From assembly GCF_017348915.1 (NCBI RefSeq), contig NZ_CP071383.1:4030001-4094000 (forward strand): a DNA stretch of 64,000 nucleotides. The letters are read 5' to 3'. Position 1 is the stretch's first letter. Each line of letters opens with the position of its first letter. The notes below the pieces were generated by a model. The model was given only the letters and a program-made list of their open reading frames with translations. It had not been told where the DNA came from and searched no databases. Positions 1 to 8,995 of this stretch are shown piece by piece. This stretch comes from Leclercia pneumoniae (lineage in GTDB: Bacteria; Pseudomonadota; Gammaproteobacteria; Enterobacterales; Enterobacteriaceae). A program made the position numbers and the translations under genes.

Positions 1-105
1 GTTGGCTGCTCTCGTTCACCCGAATCACTTACTCATGTAAGCTCATCGGGATTCACTCATTTGCCGCCTTCCTGCAGCCTGAACTATTTCGGCTAAGCGG
101 GGACT
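1..105. repeat. Palindromic intergenic repeat, 5' end cut by window edge
   Basis: This stretch downstream of rpoH folds into nested stems: CCCGA (19-23) with TCGGG (46-50), and inside it CTTAC (28-32) with GTAAG (37-41). It ends in a GCAGCCTGAA motif. I recognise it from memory as one of the dispersed palindromic repeats found between enterobacterial genes. A partly similar element lies at about 37160-37270, sharing GTTGGCT near one end and GCAGC-TGAA near the other. It may stabilise or end the rpoH transcript. The left part lies outside the window. Confidence 0.55.
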
Positions 106-114
106 TCGCAGAAA

Positions 115-972
115 TTACGCTTCAATAGCGGCGCGAAGTTTTTTCATGGCGTTCTTTTCAAGCTGACGCACACGTTCAGCGGAGACGCCGTAGCGGTCGG
201 CCAGCTCCTGCAGGGTGGACTTGTTCTCTTCGTCCAGCCAGCGGGCGCGGATAATATCCTGGCTACGCTCGTCGAGGCCTTCCATCGCAAAGCTCAGCTT
301 GTTGGCGGCCTGATCTTCCCAGTTGTCCTCTTCAATGCCGTCAGCAAAGTTAGAGGTTTTATCCTGTAGATACAGAACCGGTGCCATCGGCTGGCTGTCG
401 GACGCATCGTCGTCGGAAGACATGTCAAAGGTCATGTCCTGGGCGGCCATACGGGATTCCATCTCACGCACGTCTTTACTGGTTACACCCAGCTCGCGCG
501 CCACCATTTCCACTTCATCCTGATTAAACCAGCCCAGACGCTGCTTGGTTTTACGCAGGTTAAAGAAGAGTTTGCGTTGCGCTTTCGTCGTGGCGACCTT
601 CACGATACGCCAGTTACGCAGTACGTATTCGTGAATTTCCGCTTTGATCCAGTGCACGGCGAAGGAGACCAGTCGCACACCCACTTCCGGGTTAAAGCGA
701 CGTACAGCCTTCATCAGGCCAATGTTACCTTCCTGAATCAAGTCCGCCTGCGGCAGGCCGTAGCCCGAGTAATTACGAGCAACGTGAACAACAAAGCGCA
801 GGTGAGACAGGATCAGCGTCTTAGCTGCTTCCAGATCGCCCTGGTAATGCAGCTTTTCAGCAAGCTCCTTTTCTTCCTCGGCCGTTAACATCGGCCAGGT
901 GTTCGCAGCCCGGATGTAAGACTCCAGGTTACCAACAGGGGCTAAAGCTAAAGTTTGCATTTCTTTGGTCAT
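115..972 (-). CDS. rpoH: RNA polymerase sigma-32 (heat-shock sigma factor)
   Basis: Heat-shock sigma factor that directs core RNA polymerase to chaperone and protease promoters. The 285-residue product is nearly identical in layout to E. coli RpoH: N-terminus starting [16 protein letters not shown], region 2 with [19 protein letters not shown] and the [17 protein letters not shown] stretch, the RpoH box [18 protein letters not shown], and a C-terminal region 4 helix-turn-helix ([20 protein letters not shown]). It is the last gene before the window edge, with ftsX upstream on the same strand and a 255-bp gap between them. The start is supported by GAGAGGAATG just before it. In E. coli the first part of this mRNA acts as a thermosensor; the strong conservation of the first codons here is compatible with that, but I did not model the fold. 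Confidence 0.97.
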   Translation of the reverse strand: MTKEMQTLALAPVGNLESYIRAANTWPMLTAEEEKELAEKLHYQGDLEAAKTLILSHLRFVVHVARNYSGYGLPQADLIQEGNIGLMKAVRRFNPEVGVRLVSFAVHWIKAEIHEYVLRNWRIVKVATTKAQRKLFFNLRKTKQRLGWFNQDEVEMVARELGVTSKDVREMESRMAAQDMTFDMSSDDDASDSQPMAPVLYLQDKTSNFADGIEEDNWEDQAANKLSFAMEGLDERSQDIIRARWLDEENKSTLQELADRYGVSAERVRQLEKNAMKKLRAAIEA

Positions 973-1227
973 TCATTCCTCTCAATATGATCTCTTCTGG
1001 TCCAGGTTATCCCCATCAGGCAATAACCATGCCAAAGCGTTTGAGCAACGAGAATAGCATCCACTCTTGTATCAGACAGTGATTTTATCCACAAGTTCCA
1101 GGTGCAACGGTGAATAAATTACGCACAAATTGTGACATGGAGATGATACTGCGGGGAAGAGACAACAGGGAGCTCTTTCCCTGCAGAGCGACAACTCGGT
1201 GCAGGGAAAGATTATATCACGCTTTTA
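973..1227 (-). promoter_or_regulatory. rpoH upstream region
   Basis: A 255-bp gap between ftsX and rpoH on the minus strand. In E. coli the matching gap carries several rpoH promoters (sigma-70, sigma-E and others). Here the stretch TTGTGGATAAAATCAC (minus strand, about 1095-1080) resembles the E. coli region, but I cannot assign individual -35/-10 boxes with confidence. The mRNA leader closest to rpoH should contribute to temperature control of translation. Confidence 0.4.
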
Positions 1228-2283
1228 TTATTCCGGAGTAAAGCGACGTAAATGTTGGACGGTAGCAAGCCAGGCTGCGACCCACCCAATCATTGAGCAA
1301 ACCAGCAGTAATAACAGGCACTCATCGAACCCTAAGCCACTGATATCAAACTTAGTTCCGAAAACCTGCGCCACTTCAGTAACGGCAGAAGAGAGCCGCA
1401 TCACCAAAATTTCTGACAATATCAGTGAAAGAAATGCGCCGGTAAAACCGAGCAACGCCCCGCCGTAGAGGAATGGACGCAGGATAAAGCCATCCGTTGC
1501 GCCGATCAGCTTTTGCACGTTGATGGTATCGCGACGGGCAAAGATGCTCAGACGCACGCTGTTACCAATGACGAGGAACACCGCCGCGACCATCAGCACG
1601 CCAATCATTGCCGCCACGCGCCCCACCAGCCCGGTAAGCGCCGTCAGGCGCGCGAACCAGCTATCGTCCATGCGCACTTCATCGATACCGTTAATGCGGG
1701 AAACCCGGTCACGCAGCGTGTTCAACGAATCCGTGCCCTGGAAATCGATTTTCGGGATCACCACCGCCACGGCGGGTAACGGGTTCTCTTCCAGCATATC
1801 CAGCGCGCCGCCAAAGCCAGACCAGTTACGGAACTCCCCCAGCGCCTCTTCACGCGAAAGGTAGTTAACCTTCTCTACCCCCTGCTCGGCCTGGATCTGC
1901 CCCACAACCTGCGCCGCAGCGTTGTCGTCGAGCGCTTTATCAAGGTAGACGGTGATTTGCGGCGATGGGTAATACTGCGACGCCGCCTGGTTTACGTTTT
2001 TGTAGACCATGTAGCAGACGCTGGGCAGCGTCAGGGAGATGGCAATCACCATCACCGTGAGGAAGGTCGCCAGCGGCTTGCTCTTCAGATCCTGCAGTGC
2101 GCCCTGGAAGGCGTAGCGAACCTGCTCGTTAAAGACGTTAGTTTTTCGCGAGTTTGGTTTCGGGGCGGCTTTCGCACGTCTCGGTTGATTGCGATTGCCG
2201 TCACCTCCGCTATGCGGTTTGCGGAAACGGTCGAATTTGCTGCCAAACTGGCGGATCTGGTTGATTGCGTCGCGCTTATTCAC
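1228..2283 (-). CDS. ftsX: Cell division protein FtsX
   Basis: Membrane half of the FtsEX complex, which sits at the septal ring and controls cell-wall amidases through the periplasmic activator EnvC. The 351-residue product has a basic cytoplasmic N-terminus, a first membrane segment near residues 70-95, a large periplasmic loop ([12 protein letters not shown] onward), and three membrane segments in the C-terminal FtsX domain. I place the start at GTG 2283 (MNKRDAIN), matching E. coli, rather than the TTG one codon earlier. The start overlaps the end of ftsE by 8 bp, implying translational coupling in an ftsY-ftsE-ftsX operon. Confidence 0.96.
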   Translation of the reverse strand: MNKRDAINQIRQFGSKFDRFRKPHSGGDGNRNQPRRAKAAPKPNSRKTNVFNEQVRYAFQGALQDLKSKPLATFLTVMVIAISLTLPSVCYMVYKNVNQAASQYYPSPQITVYLDKALDDNAAAQVVGQIQAEQGVEKVNYLSREEALGEFRNWSGFGGALDMLEENPLPAVAVVIPKIDFQGTDSLNTLRDRVSRINGIDEVRMDDSWFARLTALTGLVGRVAAMIGVLMVAAVFLVIGNSVRLSIFARRDTINVQKLIGATDGFILRPFLYGGALLGFTGAFLSLILSEILVMRLSSAVTEVAQVFGTKFDISGLGFDECLLLLLVCSMIGWVAAWLATVQHLRRFTPE

Positions 2284-2941
2284 CAAGGCCTCCGTGCAGG
2301 TGCCCGTCGCTGAGCGTCAGCATGCGGTACGAACGACGGGAGATAAGGCCCAAATCGTGCGTCGCCATCAATACCGTCACCCCAACGCGGTTAAACTCCT
2401 CAAACAGACGCAAAATCCCTTCGGAGAGGGCTTCGTCCAGGTTTCCGGTCGGTTCATCCGCCAGCAGAACGGCAGGTTTGTTCACCACCGCCCGGGCGAT
2501 GCCCACGCGCTGCTGTTCACCGCCGGAAAGCTGAATCGGAAAGTTCTTCGCTTTGTCCAGCAGCCCAACCTTGTCCAGCGCCGCAGAGACGCGACGACGG
2601 ATATCATCATAGCTGGCCCCGGCAATAATCAGCGGGATCGCCACGTTATCGAAAACGGTGCGATCCATCAGCAGATGGTGATCCTGGAAAATCATGCCGA
2701 TCTGACGACGCAGAAACGGCACTTCACGGTTTTTCAGACGGCTAATATCGTGGCCGCTAAACCAGATTTTCCCGGCGCTTGGCCGTTCGATCCCACAGAT
2801 CAGCTTGAGCAGGGTACTTTTCCCCGCGCCGGAATGGCCGGTCAGGAATGCCATCTCGCCCGGCTGCAGGTGGAAGGTAACCCCCTGCAGCGCTTGTCTC
2901 CCACCGAGATAGGCCTTGCTGACGTGTTCAAAGCGAATCAT
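2276..2941 (-). CDS. ftsE: Cell division ATP-binding protein FtsE
   Basis: ABC-type ATPase partner of FtsX. The 221 residues hold a complete nucleotide-binding domain: Walker [10 protein letters not shown] near residue 35, Q-loop, signature LSGGEQQR near 138, and Walker B LLADEPT near 160 followed by the ATHD switch region. It is only two bases downstream of ftsY and overlaps ftsX, so the three genes are one transcription unit. Length and motifs match the E. coli protein. Confidence 0.97.
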   Translation of the reverse strand: MIRFEHVSKAYLGGRQALQGVTFHLQPGEMAFLTGHSGAGKSTLLKLICGIERPSAGKIWFSGHDISRLKNREVPFLRRQIGMIFQDHHLLMDRTVFDNVAIPLIIAGASYDDIRRRVSAALDKVGLLDKAKNFPIQLSGGEQQRVGIARAVVNKPAVLLADEPTGNLDEALSEGILRLFEEFNRVGVTVLMATHDLGLISRRSYRMLTLSDGHLHGGLGE

Positions 2942-2943
2942 TG

Positions 2944-4455
2944 TTAATCCTCTCGGGCAAATAGTGCCTCAATAAAGTCGTCCGATTTAAACGGACGCAA
3001 ATCCTCGATACGTTCGCCAACACCAATGTAGCGGATAGGAATACCGAACTGATCTGCCACGGAGAAAATTACCCCGCCTTTTGCGGTGCCGTCCAGTTTT
3101 GTCAGCGTAATACCGGTCAACCCTACCGCTTCATGGAACAATTTCGCCTGGCTAATGGCGTTTTGTCCGGTGCTGGCGTCAATGGTCAGCATAATTTCAT
3201 GCGGTGCGTCTTCATCCAGCTTCTTCATGACGCGAACGATCTTCTTCAGCTCTTCCATCAGGTGCGATTTGTTCTGCAAGCGCCCGGCGGTATCGGCAAT
3301 CAACACATCCACGTTACGCGCCTTCGCGGCCTGGATGGCGTCGAAGATCACGGAGGCGGAGTCTGCGCCAGTATGCTGAGCAATGACCGGAATGTTGTTG
3401 CGCTGGCCCCACACCTGCAGCTGCTCAACCGCGGCCGCACGGAAGGTATCGCCCGCCGCCAGCATCACCGATTTGCCCTGCTGCTCGAACTGACGCGCCA
3501 GCTTACCGATGGTGGTGGTTTTCCCTACGCCGTTAACGCCAACCATCAGAATAACAAAGGGCATTTTGCCTTCAATATTAAGCGGTTCGTCAACTTTTGC
3601 GAGGATTTCACCCATCTCGTCTTTCAGCAGACCGTACAGCGCTTCAGCATCGCGCAGCTGTTTGCGGTTTGCGCCTTCGGTGAGACTGGCGATGATTTTT
3701 CGCGTGGTCTCAACACCGACGTCGGCAATCAGCAGCTGTTCTTCCAGCTCTTCAAACAGATCATCGTCGATTTTTTTGCCGCGGAACAGGCTGATAAATC
3801 CGGAACCGAGGTTTTCTTTAGTTTTAAGCAAGCTGCGCTTCAGACGGGCGAAGAACCCCTCTTTCGTCGGTTTTTCTTGCTCCTGCACGGCCTCATCTTC
3901 TGGCTGCGCTTCAACTGGCACGACCATGACCGCTTCTTCAGCGGCCTCGGCTGCCAGCGCCTGGGCTTCCAGCTCTTCGTCGGTGAGTTCCGGCTCGCGT
4001 TCTGCTTCCTCTTCCACCGCGTCGACAATCTCGACAGTTTCCGCTTCGGCCTGCCACTCTTCAGCTGACACCGCTTCGGCTTTCACCTCTTCCGGCAGCG
4101 GCAGCGCTTCGTGTTCGATAACCGCCTGCGGGGTTGGCTCAACCTTCTTCTCGGTTACCGGCTCTGGTTGTTCGACAGGCTCAACGTCAGGAAGAGGCTC
4201 AGGCTCAACCGGCTGCGGTTTTTCGCTCTCCTGCACCTGCTCCGTGACCTCGACAACCTCTTCGGCAAAGGCCTCTGTCTCTTCTTTCGAATGAGCGTGC
4301 TCTTCCGCTGCGGGTTCAGCAATCGCTTCTACTGGCGTTTCAGGCTCGGGCTGCGCGTCAACAGCCTGTTGCTCTTCAACCTGCTGTTCGGTTTCCTGCT
4401 CTTTCTGCCCAAAGCCCAGCCAGGAAAAGAAGCCACGTTTTTTCTCTTTTGCCAT
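2944..4455 (-). CDS. ftsY: Signal recognition particle receptor FtsY
   Basis: Receptor for the signal recognition particle; it binds membrane and translocon and uses GTP to hand over ribosome-nascent chain complexes. The 503-residue protein has the typical very acidic, low-complexity N-terminal A domain (about residues 15-195, Glu/Pro/Val/Ala-rich) followed by the NG GTPase domain, with P-loop GVNGVGKTTTIGKLA, DTFRAAAVEQL, DTAGR and TKLDGTAKGG. The start follows from the conserved MAKEKKRGFFSWLGFG amphipathic membrane-binding beginning. It is first in the ftsYEX operon and is divergent from rsmD. Confidence 0.97.
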   Translation of the reverse strand: MAKEKKRGFFSWLGFGQKEQETEQQVEEQQAVDAQPEPETPVEAIAEPAAEEHAHSKEETEAFAEEVVEVTEQVQESEKPQPVEPEPLPDVEPVEQPEPVTEKKVEPTPQAVIEHEALPLPEEVKAEAVSAEEWQAEAETVEIVDAVEEEAEREPELTDEELEAQALAAEAAEEAVMVVPVEAQPEDEAVQEQEKPTKEGFFARLKRSLLKTKENLGSGFISLFRGKKIDDDLFEELEEQLLIADVGVETTRKIIASLTEGANRKQLRDAEALYGLLKDEMGEILAKVDEPLNIEGKMPFVILMVGVNGVGKTTTIGKLARQFEQQGKSVMLAAGDTFRAAAVEQLQVWGQRNNIPVIAQHTGADSASVIFDAIQAAKARNVDVLIADTAGRLQNKSHLMEELKKIVRVMKKLDEDAPHEIMLTIDASTGQNAISQAKLFHEAVGLTGITLTKLDGTAKGGVIFSVADQFGIPIRYIGVGERIEDLRPFKSDDFIEALFARED

Positions 4456-4592
4456 TTGCGACTACACCCCTCGCGGTTAATTTCCGGCGCTATATACATG
4501 GAAGCTAAAAAAATGATGAAATAGTTTATCACTTAACTTAACGCACATCACCGCCTGCAAGCGCAGGCCCAATGAGTGACCCGAGCAAAGAT

Positions 4593-5195
4593 ATGAAGAA
4601 ACCCAACCGTGCTGCGGCCGGTCAGATACGTATCATCGGCGGCCAGTGGCGAGGCCGTAAACTTCCGGTGCCGGATAGTCCCGGCCTGCGCCCCACCACC
4701 GACCGCGTGCGTGAGACGCTGTTTAACTGGCTGGCACCGTCGATGGCCGATGCCCGTTGCCTGGATTGCTTTGCCGGCAGCGGCGCGCTGGGGCTGGAAG
4801 CCCTCTCCCGCTATGCCTCCAGCGCCATTCTGCTGGAGATGGAGCGCGGCGTAGCGCAGCAGCTACAGCAAAACCTTGCAACCCTGAAGGCGAGCCATGC
4901 CAAAGTGGTGAATACCAACACGCTCACCTTCCTCGCGCAACCCGGCACGCCGCACGATGTGGTCTTTGTCGATCCGCCGTTTCGTAAAGGGTTGCTGGAA
5001 GAGACATTAGCATTACTGGAAAACAACGGCTGGCTAGCAGATAACGCGCTAATCTACGTAGAGAGTGAAGTGGAAAACGGCCTGCCGCCGGTGCCCGTAC
5101 ACTGGGATCTGCACCGGGAAAAAGTGGCCGGTCAGGTGGCTTATCGTCTTTATCACCGACAATCACAAGGAGAGACCGATGCCGGTTCTGATTAA
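4593..5195 (+). CDS. rsmD: 16S rRNA (guanine(966)-N2)-methyltransferase
   Basis: SAM-dependent methyltransferase that modifies G966 of 16S rRNA in the 30S subunit. It shows the SAM-binding LDCFAGSGALGLEALSR stretch and the catalytic DPPF tetrapeptide (VFVDPPFRKGLLEE). I chose ATG 4593 (MKKPNRAA) because the E. coli protein begins this way; an in-frame ATG at 4572 would add seven residues. It runs divergently from ftsY and overlaps yhhL by 17 bp. Confidence 0.94.
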   Translation: MKKPNRAAAGQIRIIGGQWRGRKLPVPDSPGLRPTTDRVRETLFNWLAPSMADARCLDCFAGSGALGLEALSRYASSAILLEMERGVAQQLQQNLATLKASHAKVVNTNTLTFLAQPGTPHDVVFVDPPFRKGLLEETLALLENNGWLADNALIYVESEVENGLPPVPVHWDLHREKVAGQVAYRLYHRQSQGETDAGSD

Positions 5196-5460
5196 TCTGG
5201 GGCGTTTGCTGATGCTGGGGGTCTGGGCATTTTTGATCCTCAATCTGGTGCACCCTTTCCCGCGTCCAATGAACATCTTTGTTAACGTAGCGCTGATTTT
5301 CACTTCGTTTATGCACGCCCTGCAGATGGTGATGCTGAAAAACGGCCTGCCAAAAGATGGCCCACAAATGACTGCCTGGCAGCAAGTACGGGTCTTTATT
5401 TTCGGCGTGTTTGAACTGCTGATGTGGATGAAGAAGTTTAAGGCGCAGGTGAAGAAGTAA
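5179..5460 (+). CDS. yhhL: DUF1145 small membrane protein YhhL
   Basis: A 93-residue protein of unknown function that starts inside the 3' end of rsmD, with AAGGAGAG upstream as ribosome-binding site. It has two or three hydrophobic segments (LLMLGVWAFLILNLVHPF, IFVNVALIFTSFMHALQMVM, VFIFGVFELLMWM) and a lysine-rich tail (KKFKAQVKK), so it is probably an inner-membrane protein. The overlap with rsmD suggests coupled translation, but no functional link is known to me. Confidence 0.9.
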   Translation: MPVLINLGRLLMLGVWAFLILNLVHPFPRPMNIFVNVALIFTSFMHALQMVMLKNGLPKDGPQMTAWQQVRVFIFGVFELLMWMKKFKAQVKK

Positions 5461-5474
5461 GGTGCGGCCTGATG

Positions 5475-5550
5475 CCCTCACCCTAACCCTCTCTCACAGG
5501 GAGAGGGGACATTGACTCCCTCTCCCCCTGGGAGAGGGCCGGGGTGAGGG
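5475..5550. repeat. G/C-rich palindromic repeat, copy 1
   Basis: A 76-bp inverted repeat between the convergent genes yhhL and yhhM. Its outer arms are CCCTCACCC and GGGTGAGGG, with inner arms built from CCCTCTC and GAGAGGG. It can form a long hairpin on either strand and may act as a bidirectional transcript end or stabiliser. A related copy lies at 41352-41418. Confidence 0.7.
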
Positions 5551-5556
5551 GAAAAA

Positions 5557-5916
5557 TTACTGCTCTGGTTCAAATCCTTCAAACCGCGCTCCTTTGTAAC
5601 TCAACACCCCTTTCTCCCCCACCGTCAGTTGATGATACTGCTGCGCCTCCAGGCGGAAGGTCATCTCCAGCCCTCCGGTCTGCGGCCTGAAGCTCGCTTC
5701 ATAGCGCACGGCGGTTCCGGCAGGCGTCACCTGCTGCTGGCGTGAACGGCGATCGTTAATGGGTTTCTCACGTTTATTGCTCACCACCACGCGCTTTTGC
5801 AGCAGTGGCGCAGCATCATTATCTGCCTTCTCGCGGCGCTGCTGCACGAAGCGAAACGAGGCGGCAATGACAATAATCGCCACCACGATAATGAAAAAAA
5901 GCGGCATCTTACTCAT
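5557..5916 (-). CDS. yhhM: DUF2500 family protein YhhM
   Basis: A 119-residue protein of unknown function. It has one N-terminal membrane anchor (FFIIVVAIIVIAASF) followed by a soluble, probably periplasmic, domain with the family features VVVSNKREKPINDRR and LSYKGARFEGFE. I placed the start at ATG 5916 (MSKMPLFF), as in E. coli; a TTG one codon upstream is less likely. It is convergent with yhhL and divergent from yhhN. Confidence 0.9.
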   Translation of the reverse strand: MSKMPLFFIIVVAIIVIAASFRFVQQRREKADNDAAPLLQKRVVVSNKREKPINDRRSRQQQVTPAGTAVRYEASFRPQTGGLEMTFRLEAQQYHQLTVGEKGVLSYKGARFEGFEPEQ

Positions 5917-6044
5917 CAACGCATTCCATCAGATTAGACGGAATTGAGGATACCTTGCCTTCCCCGCATTGCCAAACGCCCGCCCGCGTCACTACACTAA
6001 ATCAGAAACTGATTATTCAGCCGTAACAGATACAGGGAGTTAAT

Positions 6045-6671
6045 ATGCTTTGGTCATTTATCGCTGTCTGTTTTTCCGCATGGCTTTACGTCGATGCGTC
6101 TTACCGTGGCCCAGCCTGGCAGCGCTGGTTGTTTAAACCCGTCACGCTGCTGCTGTTATTACTCCTTGCCTGGCAGGCGCCTATGTTCAACGCCGTCAGC
6201 TATCTGGTGCTCGCCGGACTGTGCGCCTCGCTGGTGGGTGATGCGTTAACACTTCTTCCGCGCCAGCGGCTGCTCTATGCCGTAGGGGCGTTCTTCCTGT
6301 CGCATCTGCTCTATACCATCTATTTCGCCAGCCAGATGACGCTCTCCTTCTTCTGGCCGCTACCGCTGGCGCTGCTGGTTATTGGGGCGCTGTTGATTGC
6401 GGTGATCTGGACGCGGCTGGAGGAGATGCGCTGGCCCGTTTGCACCTTTATTGCCATGACGCTGGTGATGGTCTGGCTGGCGGGTGAACTGTGGTTCTTC
6501 CGTCCAACGGCCCCGGCAATGTCAGCCTTCTTCGGTGCGACCCTGCTGCTTATCGGGAATATCGTCTGGCTGGGCAGCCACTATCGTAGCCGTTTCCGGG
6601 CTGATAACGCGATTGCTGCCGCCTGCTACTTCGCCGGGCACTTCCTGATCGTGCGTTCGCTCTATATTTAA
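6045..6671 (+). CDS. yhhN: YhhN/TMEM86-family membrane protein
   Basis: A 208-residue, almost wholly hydrophobic protein with about eight predicted membrane segments. The family includes the mammalian lysoplasmalogenases TMEM86A/B, so an inner-membrane lipid-hydrolase role is possible; the bacterial substrate is not known to me. A CAGGGAGT ribosome-binding site precedes the ATG. It is just upstream of the zntA promoter and reads in the same direction. Confidence 0.88.
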   Translation: MLWSFIAVCFSAWLYVDASYRGPAWQRWLFKPVTLLLLLLLAWQAPMFNAVSYLVLAGLCASLVGDALTLLPRQRLLYAVGAFFLSHLLYTIYFASQMTLSFFWPLPLALLVIGALLIAVIWTRLEEMRWPVCTFIAMTLVMVWLAGELWFFRPTAPAMSAFFGATLLLIGNIVWLGSHYRSRFRADNAIAAACYFAGHFLIVRSLYI

Positions 6672-6677
6672 AAACGC

Positions 6678-6709
6678 TTGACTCTGGAGTCGACTCCAGA
6701 GTGTATGCT
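6678..6709 (+). promoter_or_regulatory. zntA promoter with ZntR-type operator
   Basis: TTGACT (-35, 6678-6683) and TATGCT (-10, 6704-6709) are separated by 20 bp, the long spacer typical of MerR-family promoters. The spacer is filled by a perfect 22-bp palindrome at 6681-6702 with arms ACTCTGGAGTC and GACTCCAGAGT. In E. coli ZntR binds this kind of site and untwists the spacer when zinc rises. No zntR gene is in the window. Confidence 0.92.
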
Positions 6710-6746
6710 GCGGTTAATGAGAAAATTATCATTACCGGAGAGTGCC

Positions 6747-8921
6747 ATGTCGACTCCAGAAACGTCAAAAAAAGTGCCACAATTCTCGGCACTTAAGCTT
6801 ACGCCCGCCCAGCCCGAAGCGCCCTGCTGTTGCGATAGCGCCTGCAAAACAGAAGCGCTAACCCCGCAGACTGAAAGCGGAAAACGTTATAGCTGGGTCG
6901 TTAACGGCATGGATTGTGCCGCCTGCGCGCGCAAAGTCGAAAATGCGGTGAAACAGGTGCAGGGGGTTAATCACGTCCAGGTGCTGTTCGCCACGGAAAA
7001 GTTGCTGGTCAGCGCCGACAGCGATGTTACTTCCCGGGTTGAGGCCGCCGTCGTCAACGCCGGTTACTCCCTGCGCAGTGAATCCGCCCCGGTCGTACAA
7101 ACCTCCTTTCTGCGGGAAAATCTGCCGCTTATCACGCTGATTGTGCTGATGGCGCTGAGCTGGACGCTGGAGCAGTTTAACCACCCTCTCGGTAACCTGG
7201 CCTTTATCGCTACCACGCTGGTGGGGTTATATCCCATTGCCCGTCAGGCGCTACGCCTGATGAAAAGCGGAAGCTGGTTTGCCATCGAAACCCTGATGAG
7301 CGTGGCGGCCATAGGTGCCCTGTTTATCGGCGCGACGGCAGAGGCCGCTATGGTGCTGCTGCTGTTTCTGGTGGGTGAACGCCTGGAAGGCTGGGCAGCG
7401 AGCCGGGCGCGCAAAGGGGTAAGCGCGTTGATGGCGCTCCGCCCTGAAACCGCCACTCAGGTCGTTAATCACGAACGTAAAACCGTGGCCATCAATTCGC
7501 TACGTCCGGGCGATGTTATCGAAGTGGCCGCAGGCGGGCGCCTGCCCGCCGATGGCGCCCTGCTAAATGCAATGGCAAGTTTCGATGAAAGCGCCCTGAC
7601 CGGTGAGTCGATTCCGGTAGAACGCAAGACCGGAGAACGAGTTCCGGCGGGGGCAACCAGCGTGGATCGTCTGGTACAGCTTACCGTTCTCTCTGAACCT
7701 GGCGACAGCGCCATCGACCGCATTCTGAAGCTCATTGAGGAAGCCGAAGAGCGCCGCGCCCCGGTTGAGCGATTTATCGATCGCTTCAGCCGGATTTATA
7801 CCCCGGCCATCATGCTGGTCGCCCTGCTGGTGGCCCTTATTCCGCCGCTGTTCTTTGGCGCGCCGTGGCAAGCGTGGATCTACAAGGGGTTAACGCTGCT
7901 GCTGATTGGCTGCCCCTGTGCACTGGTGATCTCCACGCCTGCGGCTATTACCTCTGGCCTTGCCGCTGCCGCGCGTCACGGGGCGCTGATTAAAGGCGGT
8001 GCCGCGCTGGAACAGCTGAGTCAGGTACAGCACGTCGCCTTCGATAAAACCGGCACGCTGACCGTCGGAAAGCCGCAGGTGACCGGTATCTATCCGCAGG
8101 AGAGCAGTGAGAACGAACTGCTTGCGCTGGCGGCGGCCGTTGAGCAAGGTTCCACGCACCCGCTGGCGCAGGCCATTGTTCGTGAAGCTCAATCCCGCGG
8201 GCTGACGATCCCGGCGGCAACCGCGCAGCGTGCGCTGCCAGGATCGGGCATTGAAGCCGAGGTCGAAGGTAAAAAGGTCGTGATTATCGCGGCGGGCGGC
8301 ACCCCTGACGCACAGGCTCAGGCTTTAGAGGAGGCCGGGCAAACGGTTGTGGTTGTGCTGCAGGATGGCGTGACCAAAGGGGTTCTGGCGCTACGCGATA
8401 CCCTGCGCGAGGATGCGAAACAGGCGGTCGCCGCACTGCATCAGATGGGCATTCAGGGCGTCATCCTCACCGGGGATAACCCACGCGCCGCCGCAGCCAT
8501 CGCGGACGAACTGGGGCTGGCCTACAGGGCCGGATTACTGCCTGCCGATAAAGTGCGTGCCGTGGCGAAGCTGAAAGAAGATGCCCCACTGGCGATGGTG
8601 GGAGATGGCATTAATGATGCCCCGGCGATGAAAGCCGCGACGCTGGGCATCGCGATGGGTAGCGGCACCGACGTGGCGCTGGAGGCCGCCGATGCAGCCT
8701 TGACCCACAATCGCCTGACCGGGCTGGCGCAGATGATCGCCCTTGCGCGCGCCACCCGCGCCAATATTCGTCAGAACGTCGCTATCGCGCTGGGGCTGAA
8801 GGCTATTTTCCTGGTCACAACGCTGCTCGGGATAACCGGTCTGTGGCTGGCAGTGCTGGCAGATACGGGGGCGACGGTGCTGGTCACCGCGAACGCGTTA
8901 CGGCTTTTGCGTCGTCGGTAA
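6747..8921 (+). CDS. zntA: Zn(II)/Cd(II)/Pb(II)-exporting P-type ATPase ZntA
   Basis: P1B-type ATPase that pumps zinc, cadmium and lead out of the cytoplasm. The 724-residue product has a Cys-rich N-terminus (CCCDSAC near residues 27-33), a heavy-metal-binding domain with GMDCAAC (Cys57, Cys60), the membrane Cys-Pro-Cys metal site at 389-391, the phosphorylated Asp433 in DKTGTLT, and the hinge GDGINDAP. I chose ATG 6747 (MSTPETSKK) because the reading frame further upstream overlaps the operator. Expression should respond to metal through the operator just upstream. Confidence 0.97.
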   Translation: MSTPETSKKVPQFSALKLTPAQPEAPCCCDSACKTEALTPQTESGKRYSWVVNGMDCAACARKVENAVKQVQGVNHVQVLFATEKLLVSADSDVTSRVEAAVVNAGYSLRSESAPVVQTSFLRENLPLITLIVLMALSWTLEQFNHPLGNLAFIATTLVGLYPIARQALRLMKSGSWFAIETLMSVAAIGALFIGATAEAAMVLLLFLVGERLEGWAASRARKGVSALMALRPETATQVVNHERKTVAINSLRPGDVIEVAAGGRLPADGALLNAMASFDESALTGESIPVERKTGERVPAGATSVDRLVQLTVLSEPGDSAIDRILKLIEEAEERRAPVERFIDRFSRIYTPAIMLVALLVALIPPLFFGAPWQAWIYKGLTLLLIGCPCALVISTPAAITSGLAAAARHGALIKGGAALEQLSQVQHVAFDKTGTLTVGKPQVTGIYPQESSENELLALAAAVEQGSTHPLAQAIVREAQSRGLTIPAATAQRALPGSGIEAEVEGKKVVIIAAGGTPDAQAQALEEAGQTVVVVLQDGVTKGVLALRDTLREDAKQAVAALHQMGIQGVILTGDNPRAAAAIADELGLAYRAGLLPADKVRAVAKLKEDAPLAMVGDGINDAPAMKAATLGIAMGSGTDVALEAADAALTHNRLTGLAQMIALARATRANIRQNVAIALGLKAIFLVTTLLGITGLWLAVLADTGATVLVTANALRLLRRR

Positions 8922-8937
8922 AACACCCAAATGGCGG

Positions 8938-8987
8938 CTGGGGTGGGTTTGCTGCCCCACCCCAGTCCTCCCCCACGATGCTGGGGG
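8938..8987. terminator. Two hairpins between zntA and the TRAP operon
   Basis: A perfect 10-bp stem CTGGGGTGGG/CCCACCCCAG (8938-8965) is followed by CCCCCA/TGGGGG around CGATG (about 8971-8987). The genes on both sides converge here, so the pair probably ends both transcripts, although neither has a strong T-run. Confidence 0.5.
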
Positions 8988-8995
8988 AAACGGCA

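Noticed and set aside
2189..4294. Long plus-strand open frames opposite ftsE and ftsY
   Set aside because: They are antisense shadows of GC-rich core genes; the FtsY N-terminal acidic repeats create Ser/Leu-rich false frames.
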